DNA of 64,000 bases, taken from contig JARBJD010000006.1 of NCBI GenBank assembly GCA_033064195.1, forward strand, positions 620,001-684,000, given 5' to 3'. Both the position numbers and the translations under genes were made by a program. The notes under the pieces are model-generated. The model saw nothing but the letters and a program-made list of their open reading frames with translations. It did no database searches and was not told the origin of the DNA. Shown piece by piece: positions 51,587-62,533 of this stretch (the first letter of the stretch is position 1; each line of letters begins with the position of its first letter). Source of the DNA: Blattamonas nauphoetae. Lineage: Eukaryota > Preaxostyla > Oxymonadida.

Positions 51587-52528
51587 ATGGGAAACAACCC
51601 ATCTCGTCCGAGAACGGTTTATGATACCTCTTTGACTCCTTCACGAAAACCACGTTTGTCTGTCAACAAAATGTATCAACCATTCCTAAAGTTCCGTGAG
51701 TGTTCAGAATTGAAGTTTCGGGACCAATCGACACTTTACTGCTCGCTCGTTGCACTTGTCAAAGATGAATACCCATTTGACGAAGCCCTTGAAGACAAAG
51801 CTGTCCAATTTTTGAAGAGTCTCGAACCAAACAGCCTCGAACAAAAACTTGCAGCGAAGCTCATCACAGATCTCGTTTCCTCTTCCACAGACTCGCCTTC
51901 TGGTTTTGTTGGAAGTATTCTCACTCTGTTGTCATCTCCGTACTCGACTGTGGTTGCAGCAACGTTGTCGTTACTTTTGGAAACAACACGATTTTTATAT
52001 CCTGCTGATCTGTATCGTCTTGTGAAGTCGGATCTCATTCACAATGTTCTAGCGGCTGTCCAACCTCACTCACTTCAAATTTTAGGAAATGAAAAGATAA
52101 TTCATTGTCTCATCAAAATCATTGACTGCGCTCTCCTCCTCGCTTTTCCTGTACATCTCTCGGCACTCGCTCTCACGACTCCAATCAACACATGGAACTA
52201 TCATGAAATGATCTTTCAGAAAGTTGTGCTCTCATCGTCTCAATTTCTCACGTTTCTGATCACAAATCGGCACACCCTCTTTGGACTCTTGGCTGATTCC
52301 TTCACATATCTTTTGGGCACATTCATTCGCATAAGTCCATTTCATCGTCGGACATTGGAGTTTGTTCTCGCATCTCCGATTGTGATGGCATTCTCAAGTT
52401 GTCTCTCGCTCGTCGGCCACTATTTCCAAAATTGGAGGATTCTCTGCGATCTGAACACTTCGCTGACAGAATGGGGATATGAAGGCCCACAAGTTGTCAA
52501 ATCTGGAAAACGGATGATCAAAGCTCTA

Positions 52529-52808
52529 TCGGGGTGGCGGGAAAAACTTGGGCGGGCTCTTAGTCGATTCTGGCACTATTTAGCTTAATTTTCACTTCAT
52601 ACAGTGCCTCTACATGTTTCCTATTTTCAAAAAACACCAAGTAAAAAAATCATAGTGTCCTGACCAGAGAGAACAGCGAGGTGAAAGATCAGATCTGAAC
52701 GACTATGACTCTTTTTCTCAACAAAATGGAAAATTTCAGACATTTAGACTAATTTACACTCATTTCAGAAGAAGATGTAGCAATTGAATCAATACATGAC
52801 AGGGAAAT
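52529..52808 (+). repeat. Left 280-bp TIR of the MITE
   Basis: Matches the reverse complement of 53239-53518 end to end. The identity stops after gggaaat. Confidence 0.9.
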
Positions 52809-53238
52809 GTCATCTGTTTTTTTTCCAGAATCGTGATGATCATCCTTCCTTTGTCGTCAATTCGTAGTTTGATCTCCCAGCCAGTCATTGAACTGGCTGT
52901 AGCTTCTGTCCAGCACGGTGATTAAACATATCCTGATGAATAATGACCAAGATCCTGAAAACAACGTCGATGATCGAAAAAAAGTGCAATTCAGTGTTTA
53001 TATTCAGATTCCTTTGAATACGGGAGGAGTAATGAGAAAACGGCAAGAAATACAAACCAGTCTGGTTTTATCCCTGAATCAACGATGTCGTGTTTCACCG
53101 CTTGATCATGACGTCAGATGTGATGATTAGCACTTTCCACGATGCCCCGTGCATTCATGAAGGGGGTCGATTCGTTTCATCCTGAAAAAGATGACGTGAC
53201 AACGGCGATTCTCAAACAGAGTTAAAAATCTCGATGAT

Positions 53239-53518
53239 ATTTCCCTGTCATGTATTGATTCAATTGCTACATCTTCTTCTGAAATGAGTGTAAATTAGTC
53301 TAAATGTCTGAAATTTTCCATTTTGTTGAGAAAAAGAGTCATAGTCGTTCAGATCTGATCTTTCACCTCGCTGTTCTCTCTGGTCAGGACACTATGATTT
53401 TTTTACTTGGTGTTTTTTGAAAATAGGAAACATGTAGAGGCACTGTATGAAGTGAAAATTAAGCTAAATAGTGCCAGAATCGACTAAGAGCCCGCCCAAG
53501 TTTTTCCCGCCACCCCGA
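53239..53518 (-). repeat. Right 280-bp TIR of the MITE
   Basis: Inverted partner of 52529-52808. Confidence 0.9.
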
Positions 53519-53646
53519 TATTTTCGGAAGGTTTCGAATCTTCACTCGAACAACTATTGATTCAGAAAAACGGACTTGAACAGGAAGGTGATTTAAACTG
53601 TGTCTCAATCATGCAATTTCTGGGATCGAATGTAAGCAGATTCTAA

Positions 53647-53992
53647 AGCATCCGATCTCCAATCCGGAGTCGAGCTTGTCTCTCTCTTTCCCTCTTCATC
53701 CATCTTGTCTAATTCGATATTCACAATTAATTGTTTATGATTGCTCACTCACGACCCAGTTTATCAGATTGGTCCTCCACTTCTTGACGATGAATGGGTT
53801 GATACGCCCAATTTCATTTATTCGAGTGAAATTTCCACATTGTCACTGAAGATCAGGACGAAGGAACTCTTAAGACTGATGCCGAATGAGAGCAGACTAA
53901 GAGAATGAGGTAGAGATTCTTGTGGATGATAAAAAATAGATGCGGGTTGATCAATTTTCTTGTTTCTCCATCTTGATATCTCCTTATCTGCA
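53647..53992. other. Intergenic, no feature seen
   Basis: AT-rich spacer between the interrupted helical-repeat gene and the next gene. I see no conserved ORF, repeat or RNA. Confidence 0.5.
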
Positions 53993-54829
53993 ATGACGAG
54001 GGAATCATTTGGAAGGTTATATCGTGCATATTGTGACGAAATTCCTGATAGTGAGTCAGCATATCTGCTCAATCGCTTCAACACTCGCGCTCGCAATATC
54101 CCCGTCTTATGGTTCGGATATGTTGAGGACAGATTCGAAGACTATGCAATCATGGTCATACCGTTAGTTTCTCGCGAAGACCAGCTTACATTAGTTCCTC
54201 GCGACAATCAACCAAGAGTTCTTCTCACCTTCCATCCGGGTTCGAAGGGCACTGAAGAAATCGTCCTTGGGAGGCATAGCTATTTCAAAGGGATACTAAC
54301 AGACTTTTCGAGCAAAATGTGTCAATATCACCCAGAATATACTGCGAAAGTCGAATTAGAGACTGCCATAGCTTACACATCCAATCCCTTCGCCTTGGAT
54401 TTAGACTTTATGCATTTTGTGGAAGATTTTGGAACATTGGATTACTCTCCGTTTCAAGACAAGTATGAGAAATATTGGAAAGAAACTCCAATCGACGTTA
54501 TCGGCCACTTTAAAGAAGGCTTCAGTCCCGAGGAACGATTTCACAGATATCAGTTTGTTATCGACCGTCCAAACAACCCCATCAATTATGATGGCACTAG
54601 ACGTCATACGATTACTGTTCGTGTACCCATTAGTCAATCAGGAGAGATCCAGCGATTTATCACAGAAAACAGACGTCTGGAAATTGTGATCTTGCCTTAT
54701 TCTCGAGATGAATCCCCTCACGTGTTCAGTCTCATCCAAATTGTCGGACCTCGACTTCAGGCTCCGACTTCTATGCGTGGATCATCTCGACTGAATGACG
54801 GGAATGGAATACCGGGGATGATTTTCTGA
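53993..54829 (+). CDS. Unidentified 278-aa soluble protein
   Basis: Starts at the ATG at 53993 (MTRESFGRLYRAYCDE); the frame extends upstream only through a TTG. It looks like a globular mixed alpha/beta protein: FEDYAIMVIPLVSRE, RVLLTFHPGSKGTEE, a YHPEYTAKVELETAIAY helix, HTITVRVPISQSGEI and a polar C-terminus. There is no signal peptide or membrane segment. It contains no domain I recognise and has no paralogue in the window. It shows no visible introns and good codon texture, so it is probably a real gene. Confidence 0.65.
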   Translation: MTRESFGRLYRAYCDEIPDSESAYLLNRFNTRARNIPVLWFGYVEDRFEDYAIMVIPLVSREDQLTLVPRDNQPRVLLTFHPGSKGTEEIVLGRHSYFKGILTDFSSKMCQYHPEYTAKVELETAIAYTSNPFALDLDFMHFVEDFGTLDYSPFQDKYEKYWKETPIDVIGHFKEGFSPEERFHRYQFVIDRPNNPINYDGTRRHTITVRVPISQSGEIQRFITENRRLEIVILPYSRDESPHVFSLIQIVGPRLQAPTSMRGSSRLNDGNGIPGMIF

Positions 54830-55042
54830 TTTCGGCAAAATCGACTTTTTTCTACCCTTTAACGACACATACACACTCGCTTTCATCATTTTATTTCCAA
54901 TGTATCCCTCCATGAATTAAGAAGAGAGCGAAAGTCATTGTTCAAGTCTATCTGTCGAAGTTGTGGATGCCAGCTCATTCTGGAATGGATCAACTGCTTT
55001 CTTTCGTGAGATCACGTTGTTTAAGTCTCCTTTATCGACAAT

Positions 55043-55390
55043 TTGATTGAACCTGCCCGAATCGATTTGATCAAGCCAGTATTTTTTCTCGAACTCACAC
55101 AACTCCAACATTCAGTGGAAACTAGCATTTTGGACTCGTATTCTCCGTCATCAATATCGCTCAGTTGGGAGGATCTGTCACCAGAAACTGAAGTTAAAAA
55201 CACTCGCCTGAACAACCAGCAAAACGTCCTGAATCCATCTTGCCTCCTTTTTGTTGGACCAAAACATCCAGATTTACCTAAAAAGCGAACACTCTCCTAT
55301 AGATACAAAGCCTCCAACCAATCTCTTCGCTTGACGATATTCCGAGCATCATCAGAAAAAAATCATTTCTCAATTACTCAGGATGTTTGA
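55043..55390 (+). CDS. Possible exon upstream of the five-exon gene
   Basis: A gene-like open frame without an ATG (IEPARIDLIKPVFFLELTQ, SISLSWEDLSPETEV). The frame is preceded by an in-frame TAA at 55022 and a possible acceptor site (tttaag). It may be an upstream exon of the gene at 55383, but I found no donor that would link them. It resembles the fragment at 51273 around SIS-x(2)-W-x-DL. Confidence 0.25.
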   Translation: MIEPARIDLIKPVFFLELTQLQHSVETSILDSYSPSSISLSWEDLSPETEVKNTRLNNQQNVLNPSCLLFVGPKHPDLPKKRTLSYRYKASNQSLRLTIFRASSEKNHFSITQDV

Positions 55391-57225
55391 TGATTTATCC
55401 TTCACTTTCCATCAGGATTTTCTTATGATGTTTGTGTCCTCTGTGATTGGAGCACATTCACTGTATTTCTACCTCAATCCAGAAACACCACTATCGTTGT
55501 CCGATCTTTTTGTCGATCTGGAGACAAAGGCTGTTCATTTCGGTACGATTCATTCGCAGTCATTCTTCTTTTAGATCCATTGTCAACATCGTACCCACAA
55601 TTGGGGTCTCGGCATGCTACGTTTTGCACAATTATCTCTGACCACTTTTCAGGACTTATTCGTTCTCAAATGATGTCGCAGCCATCTCCGCTTTCTTCCA
55701 CTCCTGGATTACGTCCTTGATGGATCTTGGTTTATTTGAACGGCCTCAACCAACCCCTCCCATCGCCCAGCTCTTCACTGACTTTCTTTCAGATTCTATG
55801 AGGAAGTTGGTCGAAAGCAAGATTTTTAAATTCCCTTCATCAAACAACTACGACATTGAATCTCAGATTATTCGAATTATTAATCCAGGTTCAACTCAAT
55901 CGATCATCGAGAAGATGTTTGGAGGATCAATTGGGCTCGAGATGATGAAATTGATGATCACACTCATCGCAGAAGGTCATCTTATTCCACTCACTTCTGA
56001 CATTCATGCAATTCAAACAGGAATGATGCCATTCGCTGTCGGATTTGCCGAACTTCTTCACACTATCATTACCTACTTCGAAAATGGGGTAATTCAGAAA
56101 TTTTTGGATGTTCTTTCTGATCTCTCCAGTGAATCTTCTGATTCGGTTTGTTTTATTGTTTTCTGAGTTCGTCTTTTTGTAGAATCGTGATCTCACGTTT
56201 CTGAGCAAGCCGTGTTTCTCATCAACTCTGAACAAAATTACAAAAAGATGTCAAAGAGTTCTGAACGAGCCAGACACTCCACCAACCCTGCCGCTTACGT
56301 CAACTGAGCAGCATCGTCCTTCATCACTCGTCTTCCGTGAAGTGAGTCATCTGTCAACAACCCTCCACGACGAGTCCACTTTCTGCTCACTTCAGAATCC
56401 TGCACCATCCTCATTTGGAAACCTCACCATCACAACACTCGAATCTGGAGACACCCACCTCTCCACACAAATGCCCTCACCTCCATCACTCGACAGTGAC
56501 GACGATTTGGAAAAACATTCGGAATCAACCCTCTCTCCATCAGAGGACAGAAAGAAGACATGTCTTCATCTTTTGGAGATGATGGAAGATCTCAGAAGCA
56601 GGCGAACAGATGAACACGAGGAAGAGTGGGATTTTCACCAAATTAAACGAATCATGGCAGATCAGATGCAAATGTTACCATCTCCCTTCAACAGGCTTCT
56701 TTTGGACACGGACGATCCAGATGTGGATCTGGAGTCGGTTTTCGAAGAATTGGAAGATCATGAGCTCTTGGCTGATGCTCTCGAGTTCGACAGTTCTTTT
56801 GAGGACAGTGAGGATTTCTCTCAAAACCTGGAACAATCACTCTCTGCGCAAGGGTCAATTCAAATGATGATGAAAATACTGTCGGAAGAACTGGATGGTT
56901 CAGATAGAGAAACGTTCAAGCATAAGCTCGAACAAGTCTTCCCTGGCACCGAGACTTCCGATCAGCAATTGACTCTGCCGCCATCGCTGGAACGGTTCTC
57001 TCGGAAGTATGTGAAAATGGCGCTGGAAGACAGGAAGACTCGGATTGATGAAGACCAAGCGCGGAGATCTCATCCACAGGGCAGACTGGATGAGACAGTT
57101 TATGAGTATGTTCTTTCCCTCTCATTATTGTTTGTAGTCTGATCGACGACAATTGTGTCAATATTTTTGAAAGGTTTCACTGGTTTCCATTCTCTTCTTT
57201 CAAATTACCATCTCTTTTTCTTTAA
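55383..57225 (+). CDS. Unidentified five-exon gene with acidic C-terminal half
   Basis: Proposed exons: 55383-55542, 55575-55605, 55653-56145, 56183-57105 and 57138-57225. The introns are 32, 47, 37 and 32 nt, all GT-AG. The sum is 1695 nt, 564 aa plus stop, in one frame. The intron 56146-56182 is the most secure because it joins two long frames; the first and last are less certain. The N-terminal half is hydrophobic and helical (DFLMMFVSSVIGAHSLYF, GLEMMKLMITLIAEGHLIP). The second half is Ser/Asp/Glu-rich (DSDDDLEKHSEST, VFEELEDHELLADALEF) and looks like a disordered acidic region with short helices. No known family. The true start may lie further upstream. Confidence 0.5.
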
Positions 57226-58400
57226 GGAACAACCTTCTACTAACATTCTCCAAGGTTTATTAACGTGAAAACTGTGTTTGTTCTTTCTTTCCTCTCATTC
57301 GAAGACAGACAACTATCGAAATGAACTTCACCCCTCCTGTTTCCGGAATCTCTTCTAGTATCAGACTAATTTCCATTAATTCAACTGTGTGACTGTTGTT
57401 TATCAGTTTTTCATCTTCTTATAGATACATATCTCTCGAAAAAGTGACAATCTCTGACGACCAACTGCTCTCTCAGACATGCTGCTGTACTGCCAACAAA
57501 TCTCATAAAACTGAATCAAAAACATGGTGTAAGCCAACGTATCATCCTGTATAGATTAATGATTCAGATGGACGACAAAAATCACATCGAAAGACAAGAT
57601 CAACGTCTAGCCATTTTTCCAATCAATTTATGATCATTTCCTTCAACATATTGGACTCTTTACCCAATCTTCTTTAATCTTTGTGTCTTCATCTGACTTC
57701 TAATGCTGTACTTATCATTTTTGATGGATTTGAATCTTTTGTCATTTTCACACGATACTACCACTTTTCACAACTCCCAATGACAGAAACAACTTTTTTC
57801 ACCTCATCTCACTGATCACTTCTCGTTTATCTTTCTTTGTATCAAAAAGTGTGTCAAAATCATGTTCAGAAAAAACCTCCATTCTCATCGCGATCGAACC
57901 TCGATGATGAAACGAACAACTTTTATCTCGTGTTGACTCGATGTTGAACCGATAGAGAAATATTAAAAAAAGGGAACCAGCTATAGTGTTTTGACACCTT
58001 TCAAAAATAACTTCACAATTCTCTCCTCACTCATGTTCTTCAAAGTGAACAGATGTTTGCTGAAAGGAAGAATCTAGACCATCTCCATGTCACTCCGAGA
58101 TATGTTGAAAATCTGACTTGGCCTGTTAAGCTGTGTCCAGTCGAGGTGGGATTGTCCAGTCCAATGTCCAGTCTCCTATTTGGGCGATGAGAGATCTGAC
58201 CCATGATATTGGTTATTTGGCTCCGAACATATTTTCTCCGCAGGGATTGTTAAATGAACGATTTGTCGATGTGTACATGAAATGCACCCCAAATAAAACC
58301 AATTGAAAGAAAAAGATATTTCAGTTTACAACTTTGCGAGGATCTGTACTGTTGATGTGAGATCTCGTATTCTTGCTGATATCTTGTTAGTTGGGCCGAT
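57226..58400. other. AT-rich intergenic region
   Basis: About 1.2 kb of low-complexity AT-rich DNA with no credible ORF. The only structured feature is a cluster of GTCCA motifs at 58135-58173. Confidence 0.6.
58135..58173. repeat. GTCCA motif cluster 1
   Basis: Contains gtccagtc, gtccagtcca and gtccagtc within 39 bp. The same motif recurs at 59740-59776, 59854-59882 and 60029-60080. Confidence 0.6.
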
Positions 58401-59679
58401 ATGTTCCTTTCCTCCCATGAATATAAAAACGCCGCTGCAGTTTATTCATTCTTATCTTTGTTGTGAACGACGTGCTGGGCAGCCACAATCGTAACATGTG
58501 CAATGAGGAGTGATGCAGATAACCAACACGGGGAAAGAACTGGAATGAGAGAGAAGAAAATGAATGAGGCATGCGGAATGACAAACAAGAGAAATGTGGA
58601 CATCCGGAGGTGTCAACAACAATCTCGTTCAAAAGACATACTGACCCGACCATCAACCACAGAGGTGAAGAGAATCATCATCGACACTGAGTTTCCCGAA
58701 GTTAGAAGAGTTGTGCCGCAGTAACCCAACTCCTTGGAGAAATAGTTCGATGAGTCACAGACAGCCTTTTTGATTCCGCCAAGACAGTTACGCGGTACTT
58801 CTCTGATGAATTGGTTCGAGCACACACAGCGTTGATACTTGTGGAGATGAGGGCTTGGGTGTGGTTGAGAGTGGACCTAAACATGATACCAAGAATCATC
58901 ACAATTGCTGTGAATATCCGTCAAGGTATCCAGAATACAAATTCTTGCATTTGACTGCAATTCTTTGGAAATATGCGGATGATTCCAAACAGGAGCAGAG
59001 GCGTGTCCAGAACACAATCAATGGTGATCGAGCAGGTCAGCGCTCACCAATGCGTTTGGACAAATATATCTGGAAGATGAGGAAAAACATGAAAGAGAAC
59101 ATACTGTAGAGGATGAATCTGTGTATACGAGCAGTAGAGATTCATATTCCAATGAAAAGAACTCATTCCCCCACATTGTGAGGAGTCATCATGCAATGAA
59201 TCTCAGTTGCTATGAGAAGAGAAGAATTGAAAGAATGAGCAGAAGAAGCAAACAAACATTGATTAAGACAACAGGGAAGATATAAATGATCACACAGATC
59301 ATCCCAACGATTGACATAGCCGCAGAAGCGACCTGAATACAGAGAATATCGGATTCCACATCATAAATTGAAGAAACTCAAGTAAGTTGATCTCACCAGT
59401 GAAAAGTCACGTATCATCGAGGCAGAACTTTGAGGAAAGGATGCGAAACGAAGGCTGGAACAGAAAGGAATAAAAGAAGAATTTAGAATGAGAAATTCAC
59501 ACATTTGAGTTCAAGCATAGAGATTCGATGGTGATATCAATCGTGGGGTGAGAGATGTTGTGTCTGGGGAAGAATGAATGAATTCTAGATCTGTTGACTT
59601 TGCGTCGCGATTTATGACCCCACGGTATTTCAAAACCGAGACGAAGTCGCCTAGTATTCAAAAAAAGTGAGAGAGACAT
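58400..59679 (-). CDS. Possible intron-rich small membrane-protein gene
   Basis: On the minus strand several short exon-like frames have membrane-helix composition and are bordered by GT/AG pairs: VASAAMSIVGMICVIIYIF at about 59270-59330, NCSQMQEFVFWIP near 58935-58970, IVMILGIMF near 58885-58910, and a cysteine-containing loop (VPRNCLGGIKKAVCD ... ELGYCG) at about 58730-58810. Helices plus a Cys-rich loop suggest a tetraspanin-like protein, but I could not assemble a consistent exon chain and the CCG signature is not present. An ATG near 59679 (MSLSLFLNTRRL) could be its start. Confidence 0.25.
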
Positions 59680-59736
59680 GTGAACATCAAACCGTAATTG
59701 AGATGAGGATGTAACTCAATCCCTTAATAGGTGTCG

Positions 59737-59778
59737 ATTGGACAGTCCAGGACTGGACAGTCCATTGGACTGTCCAAT
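59737..59778. repeat. GTCCA motif cluster 2 with 13-bp inverted repeat
   Basis: attggacagtcca (59737-59749) is the exact inverse of tggactgtccaat (59766-59778), and a second direct copy ggacagtcca lies between at 59755-59764. It lies about 0.4 kb before the gene at 60137. Confidence 0.8.
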
Positions 59779-59853
59779 TTTGCCGACTCGTCAAAACCTC
59801 AATAAACGGGATGCACTAATTGTGTAGACTTCAGAAAAAAAATTTCAGCGAAA

Positions 59854-60080
59854 TGTCCAGTCACGTCCAATGACGTCCAATGGTGGGTGGATCAAGTCGA
59901 GATTCACACTTGGCTAAATATGATCAAATTATCTCCATTTCGCTATTTCTTAAGTGATTATTGTCATTTCTTTGTGAAAATGATTGAATGAGTGAATTGA
60001 GGATGAGAGAAGCAAGTCTAAAAATGAATGTCCAATAGAGGTCGATTGTCCAGTCCAACATTGGCAACGTCCAATCCAAT
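59854..60080. repeat. GTCCA motif clusters 3 and 4
   Basis: gtccagtcacgtccaatgacgtccaa at about 59854-59882 and gtccaa..ttgtccagtccaac..acgtccaatcc at about 60029-60080, separated by AT-rich DNA. The last cluster ends 57 bp before the ATG at 60137, so a promoter role for that gene is possible. Confidence 0.6.
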
Positions 60081-60136
60081 TAACATGCCAAAATCTGACT
60101 CAATTTCTCCTCTCCGACCGCGTTCTTGCCAGGCAG

Positions 60137-61926
60137 ATGAGCAAAACGCAATTGTGTCGCCTGCTAGAATCCGGCTCCGAACAGAACCTCGTCTGTCGAT
60201 CTCTCTTCCCACTCCTCCGCAGATCATTCGTCGAGTCGAATGAAGAAGCTTGTTTTGTACTCACACAGGTTCTCGCTCATGCGTTGATTTTGGAGCTATT
60301 TGACACACTGATCAAGCCAGTTTGGACAGATGCTGATTGGATTGCTCTCTTCTCGCATCGCTGGACTCTTCTTCAAGATCTCGTCAATGTGTCGACACAT
60401 CTATTTTGTATTCTGGTGTTCTTGATGATGTCTCAACACAATGTGTCTGTGTCGATGGATTCTCTGCTCAAATTGTTCAATCGAGCAAACAATTTGGTAG
60501 ACAGGTTTTCGTCATTGAGAAATGGGTGTCATATGCTCAATCTACCACTCGCTGCTATTCCCTCGCTCGCAACCCTGTCCTTGGCCTGTTGTGGAGCAGA
60601 GAACAGAAAGATCCCAGCAACAGTCAATGCTGCTCTTGTCGCAAACGAACCGCGAATAAACTTGGATGTCGTGATCCTCCGCTTGCTGTCACATTTCAAC
60701 AACTTGGAACACGATAAGGCCAGCTTTCATGCATCCTTCCCTGTCGAATTCTTTCTCGAAAGAAGCTTCGTCGAAATCCTCCCGCAACAACTTGATGTGG
60801 AACAGACAGCAAACTTACTGAATTTCATTCTCGTCCTCCCAAACTCTGTCCCATTCCTCGTCTCACTCCATCCATTCGTCATTCGTGGATTGGGATCCAC
60901 ACTTCTTCGTTACTCACTCAACGACCTCTCTCTCCACGATCCGAATCCCACAAGTGAGGTCGACGAAACGAATGTATTCAGCTCTTTGTTATGGAAGAAG
61001 TTGTTCACATTCGATAAATCACCACCTGCACGCGACATTCACTTATATCTTTTCTGTCCATCGACTCAGATCGTAAACTTGGCAGCAGCTTTCTTCAACA
61101 GCATCATGGTGACCACTTTCGACGAGCTGCTTTATGAGATAACACTTCCATCCCTGTGCGGAGAAGTCAATGCATCCATCAACATCGCTTCTCTCTCCTC
61201 CCTTCTTCATCTTCTGAACTCTCTCCGTCGTCTCACCAAACGGATCAACCATCTCGACAGCGACTCGAGACTCGCAGTGTGGAAGACTTTCAGAATATGT
61301 CTCACACAACTCAGATTCCATCTCCCTCCATTCATCTTCATCGCTCTCTTCGAAGCCGACGAGACTGAGTGCTTATCCCATCTTCTCGACGATCAACCGC
61401 CAAAGAAGATCATTCGGATGAATACTGTCTTTGAGGTTAGTCAGTTAACTCGATCGTTGTATCTCCACGGTGTGCTTCATCTTCCTTCTCCTTCATTTCA
61501 ACAGACTCAAGTGTTGCTTTCTCCGGAAATGAAGAGATTTTGCGGATTATTCGTCGTCGTCTCTTGTCTGTCCCTTTCCATCTGCTTCATTCTCCGTTTG
61601 TTCAGATCGTCAATTCCAGCATTCCGAAGCACAGCTTTTGTGATTCTGTCGAAGCTGTGCACACCAGACAATGTTGACATGGTTCTTGTCCTGTGCCGAT
61701 TGGGAGTGGTGGAGTGTGTGATGAAAGCAGTCGAGAGAAGTCGGAGTTTGGACGAGTGCGAAATGGGAGTGTCGATTTTGGGATCACTTTTACGAACACT
61801 CGCATTCTCTCAATTGATGCACACGATGGTCGACTTTGATTTCTCAACACCGTTCGACAGCTTTCCGAGTGAGTGATGATGTCGGAAGTGATTGATGTGA
61901 ACATTGCAGGCACAAAAAGCATATGA
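60137..61926 (+). CDS. Unidentified helical protein of ~580 aa
   Basis: A frame of 579 codons from the ATG at 60137, rich in leucine helices (FVLTQVLAHALILELFDTL, SLATLSLACCGAE, IASLSSLLHLLNSLRRL, VVECVMKAVERSRS) with spacing like an ARM/HEAT solenoid, but not visibly a member of the family at 47-53 kb. It stops at 61876 if unspliced. A 41-nt GT-AG pair at 61869-61909 (gtgagt ... ttgcag) would instead give the end DSFPSTKSI and a stop at 61926; another donor six bases later gives a third ending, so the C-terminus is uncertain. A 69-nt in-frame GT-AG segment at about 61436-61504 may also be removed. Cluster 4 of GTCCA motifs precedes it. Function unknown. Confidence 0.65.
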
Positions 61927-62099
61927 CTGCGTTTTGTTTTCGGATCTTCAAGACCGGTTGAATCGAACACAGACAAACTCCGTCCAACGTGAGAACAGAC
62001 GACACCAACCAAAACACTGGGACTTCATCGTCGCAACAAGAGATCGATAGACAACTGCTCATTCGGGTTCCGATCCAACACCCACGCGTCTTCTTCTGA

Positions 62100-62297
62100 A
62101 TGTGGGCATATTCGCGAGCATCCAACGAGTTTGTTGTCGGAGTCAGTGATGAGACATTGATGAGAGCGGGTGCCGATGTCGTCGAATGTGTTGGGATTGG
62201 AGAGTCGCTACTCGTCCAGAAAGACAATCCTGCGGAGTTCGAACTGTTCTGCGTTCTGTTGCGGTTGGGGACACGACACCTGGTGTTGTCCATTTGA
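62100..62297 (+). CDS. Short ORF after the helical gene, possible decayed extension
   Basis: 65 codons (MWAYSRASNEFVVGVSDE, then VECVGIGESLLVQKDN). The frame upstream (61910-62095, QKAYDCVLFSDLQDRLN) also looks coding but is separated by a stop. The two could be 3' exons of the gene at 60137 with an intron I cannot place, or a degenerating copy of something else. Confidence 0.25.
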   Translation: MWAYSRASNEFVVGVSDETLMRAGADVVECVGIGESLLVQKDNPAEFELFCVLLRLGTRHLVLSI

Positions 62298-62533
62298 TGT
62301 CCAATCCTTCCATGAGAGTCGATTCCTCTTCAGACCGATCTTTGGGTCGCACGACTTCACGAACGCTGTTCCTGACCAAAAACAGAATGTGATTCGATCC
62401 ATTCTTCGACCAGTTCTCCCTCTCTTCCATTTCACATTTCAGAACAAGAGTAGTATTCGACTGTTTTTGTGTATGTGAAAGAAATTACGAAGAGGGAACA
62501 GAATGATGAAAATGTGAAGTGGTGTGTTCTGCC

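Larger units (their letters stand above)
52529..53518. mobile_element. 990-bp non-autonomous DNA transposon (long-TIR MITE), TA target duplication
   Basis: Flanked by TA (52527-52528 and 53519-53520). Comparison with gene 2 shows the uninterrupted target was ctcTAttttcgg. The terminal inverted repeats are 280 bp long (52529-52808 and 53239-53518) and identical as far as I can check by eye, beginning TCGGGGTGGCGGG. The middle about 430 bp has no transposase. TA duplication points to the Tc1/mariner superfamily or a relative, though the G-rich tip is not a typical mariner end. Perfect repeats imply a recent insertion. Confidence 0.9.
51587..53646 (+). pseudogene. Helical-repeat (ARM/HEAT-like) gene 4, interrupted by a MITE
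   Basis: Starts at the ATG at 51587 with MGNNPSRP, a good N-myristoylation signal (Gly2, Ser6). The body parallels gene 2 closely (YCSLVALVKDEYPFDEAL, SPSGFVGSILTLLSSP, LEFVLASPIVMAFSS, SGKRM). At 52529 a 990-bp element cuts the frame after KAL; the end of the gene resumes after the element at 53521 (FSEGFESSLEQ ... LGSNVSRF, stop at 53644-53646). Without the element and one TA, the coding length is 1068 nt, 355 aa, close to the 357 aa of gene 2. Read as it stands, the frame continues 21 codons into the element and stops at 52588, so a slightly shortened protein lacking the last about 40 residues is possible. Confidence 0.8.

Noticed and set aside
52529-53518. The MITE as a spliced intron of helical-repeat gene 4
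   Set aside because: It starts TCGGGG and ends CCCCGA with a TA duplication. The ends are not splice sites, and other introns here are 32-47 nt.
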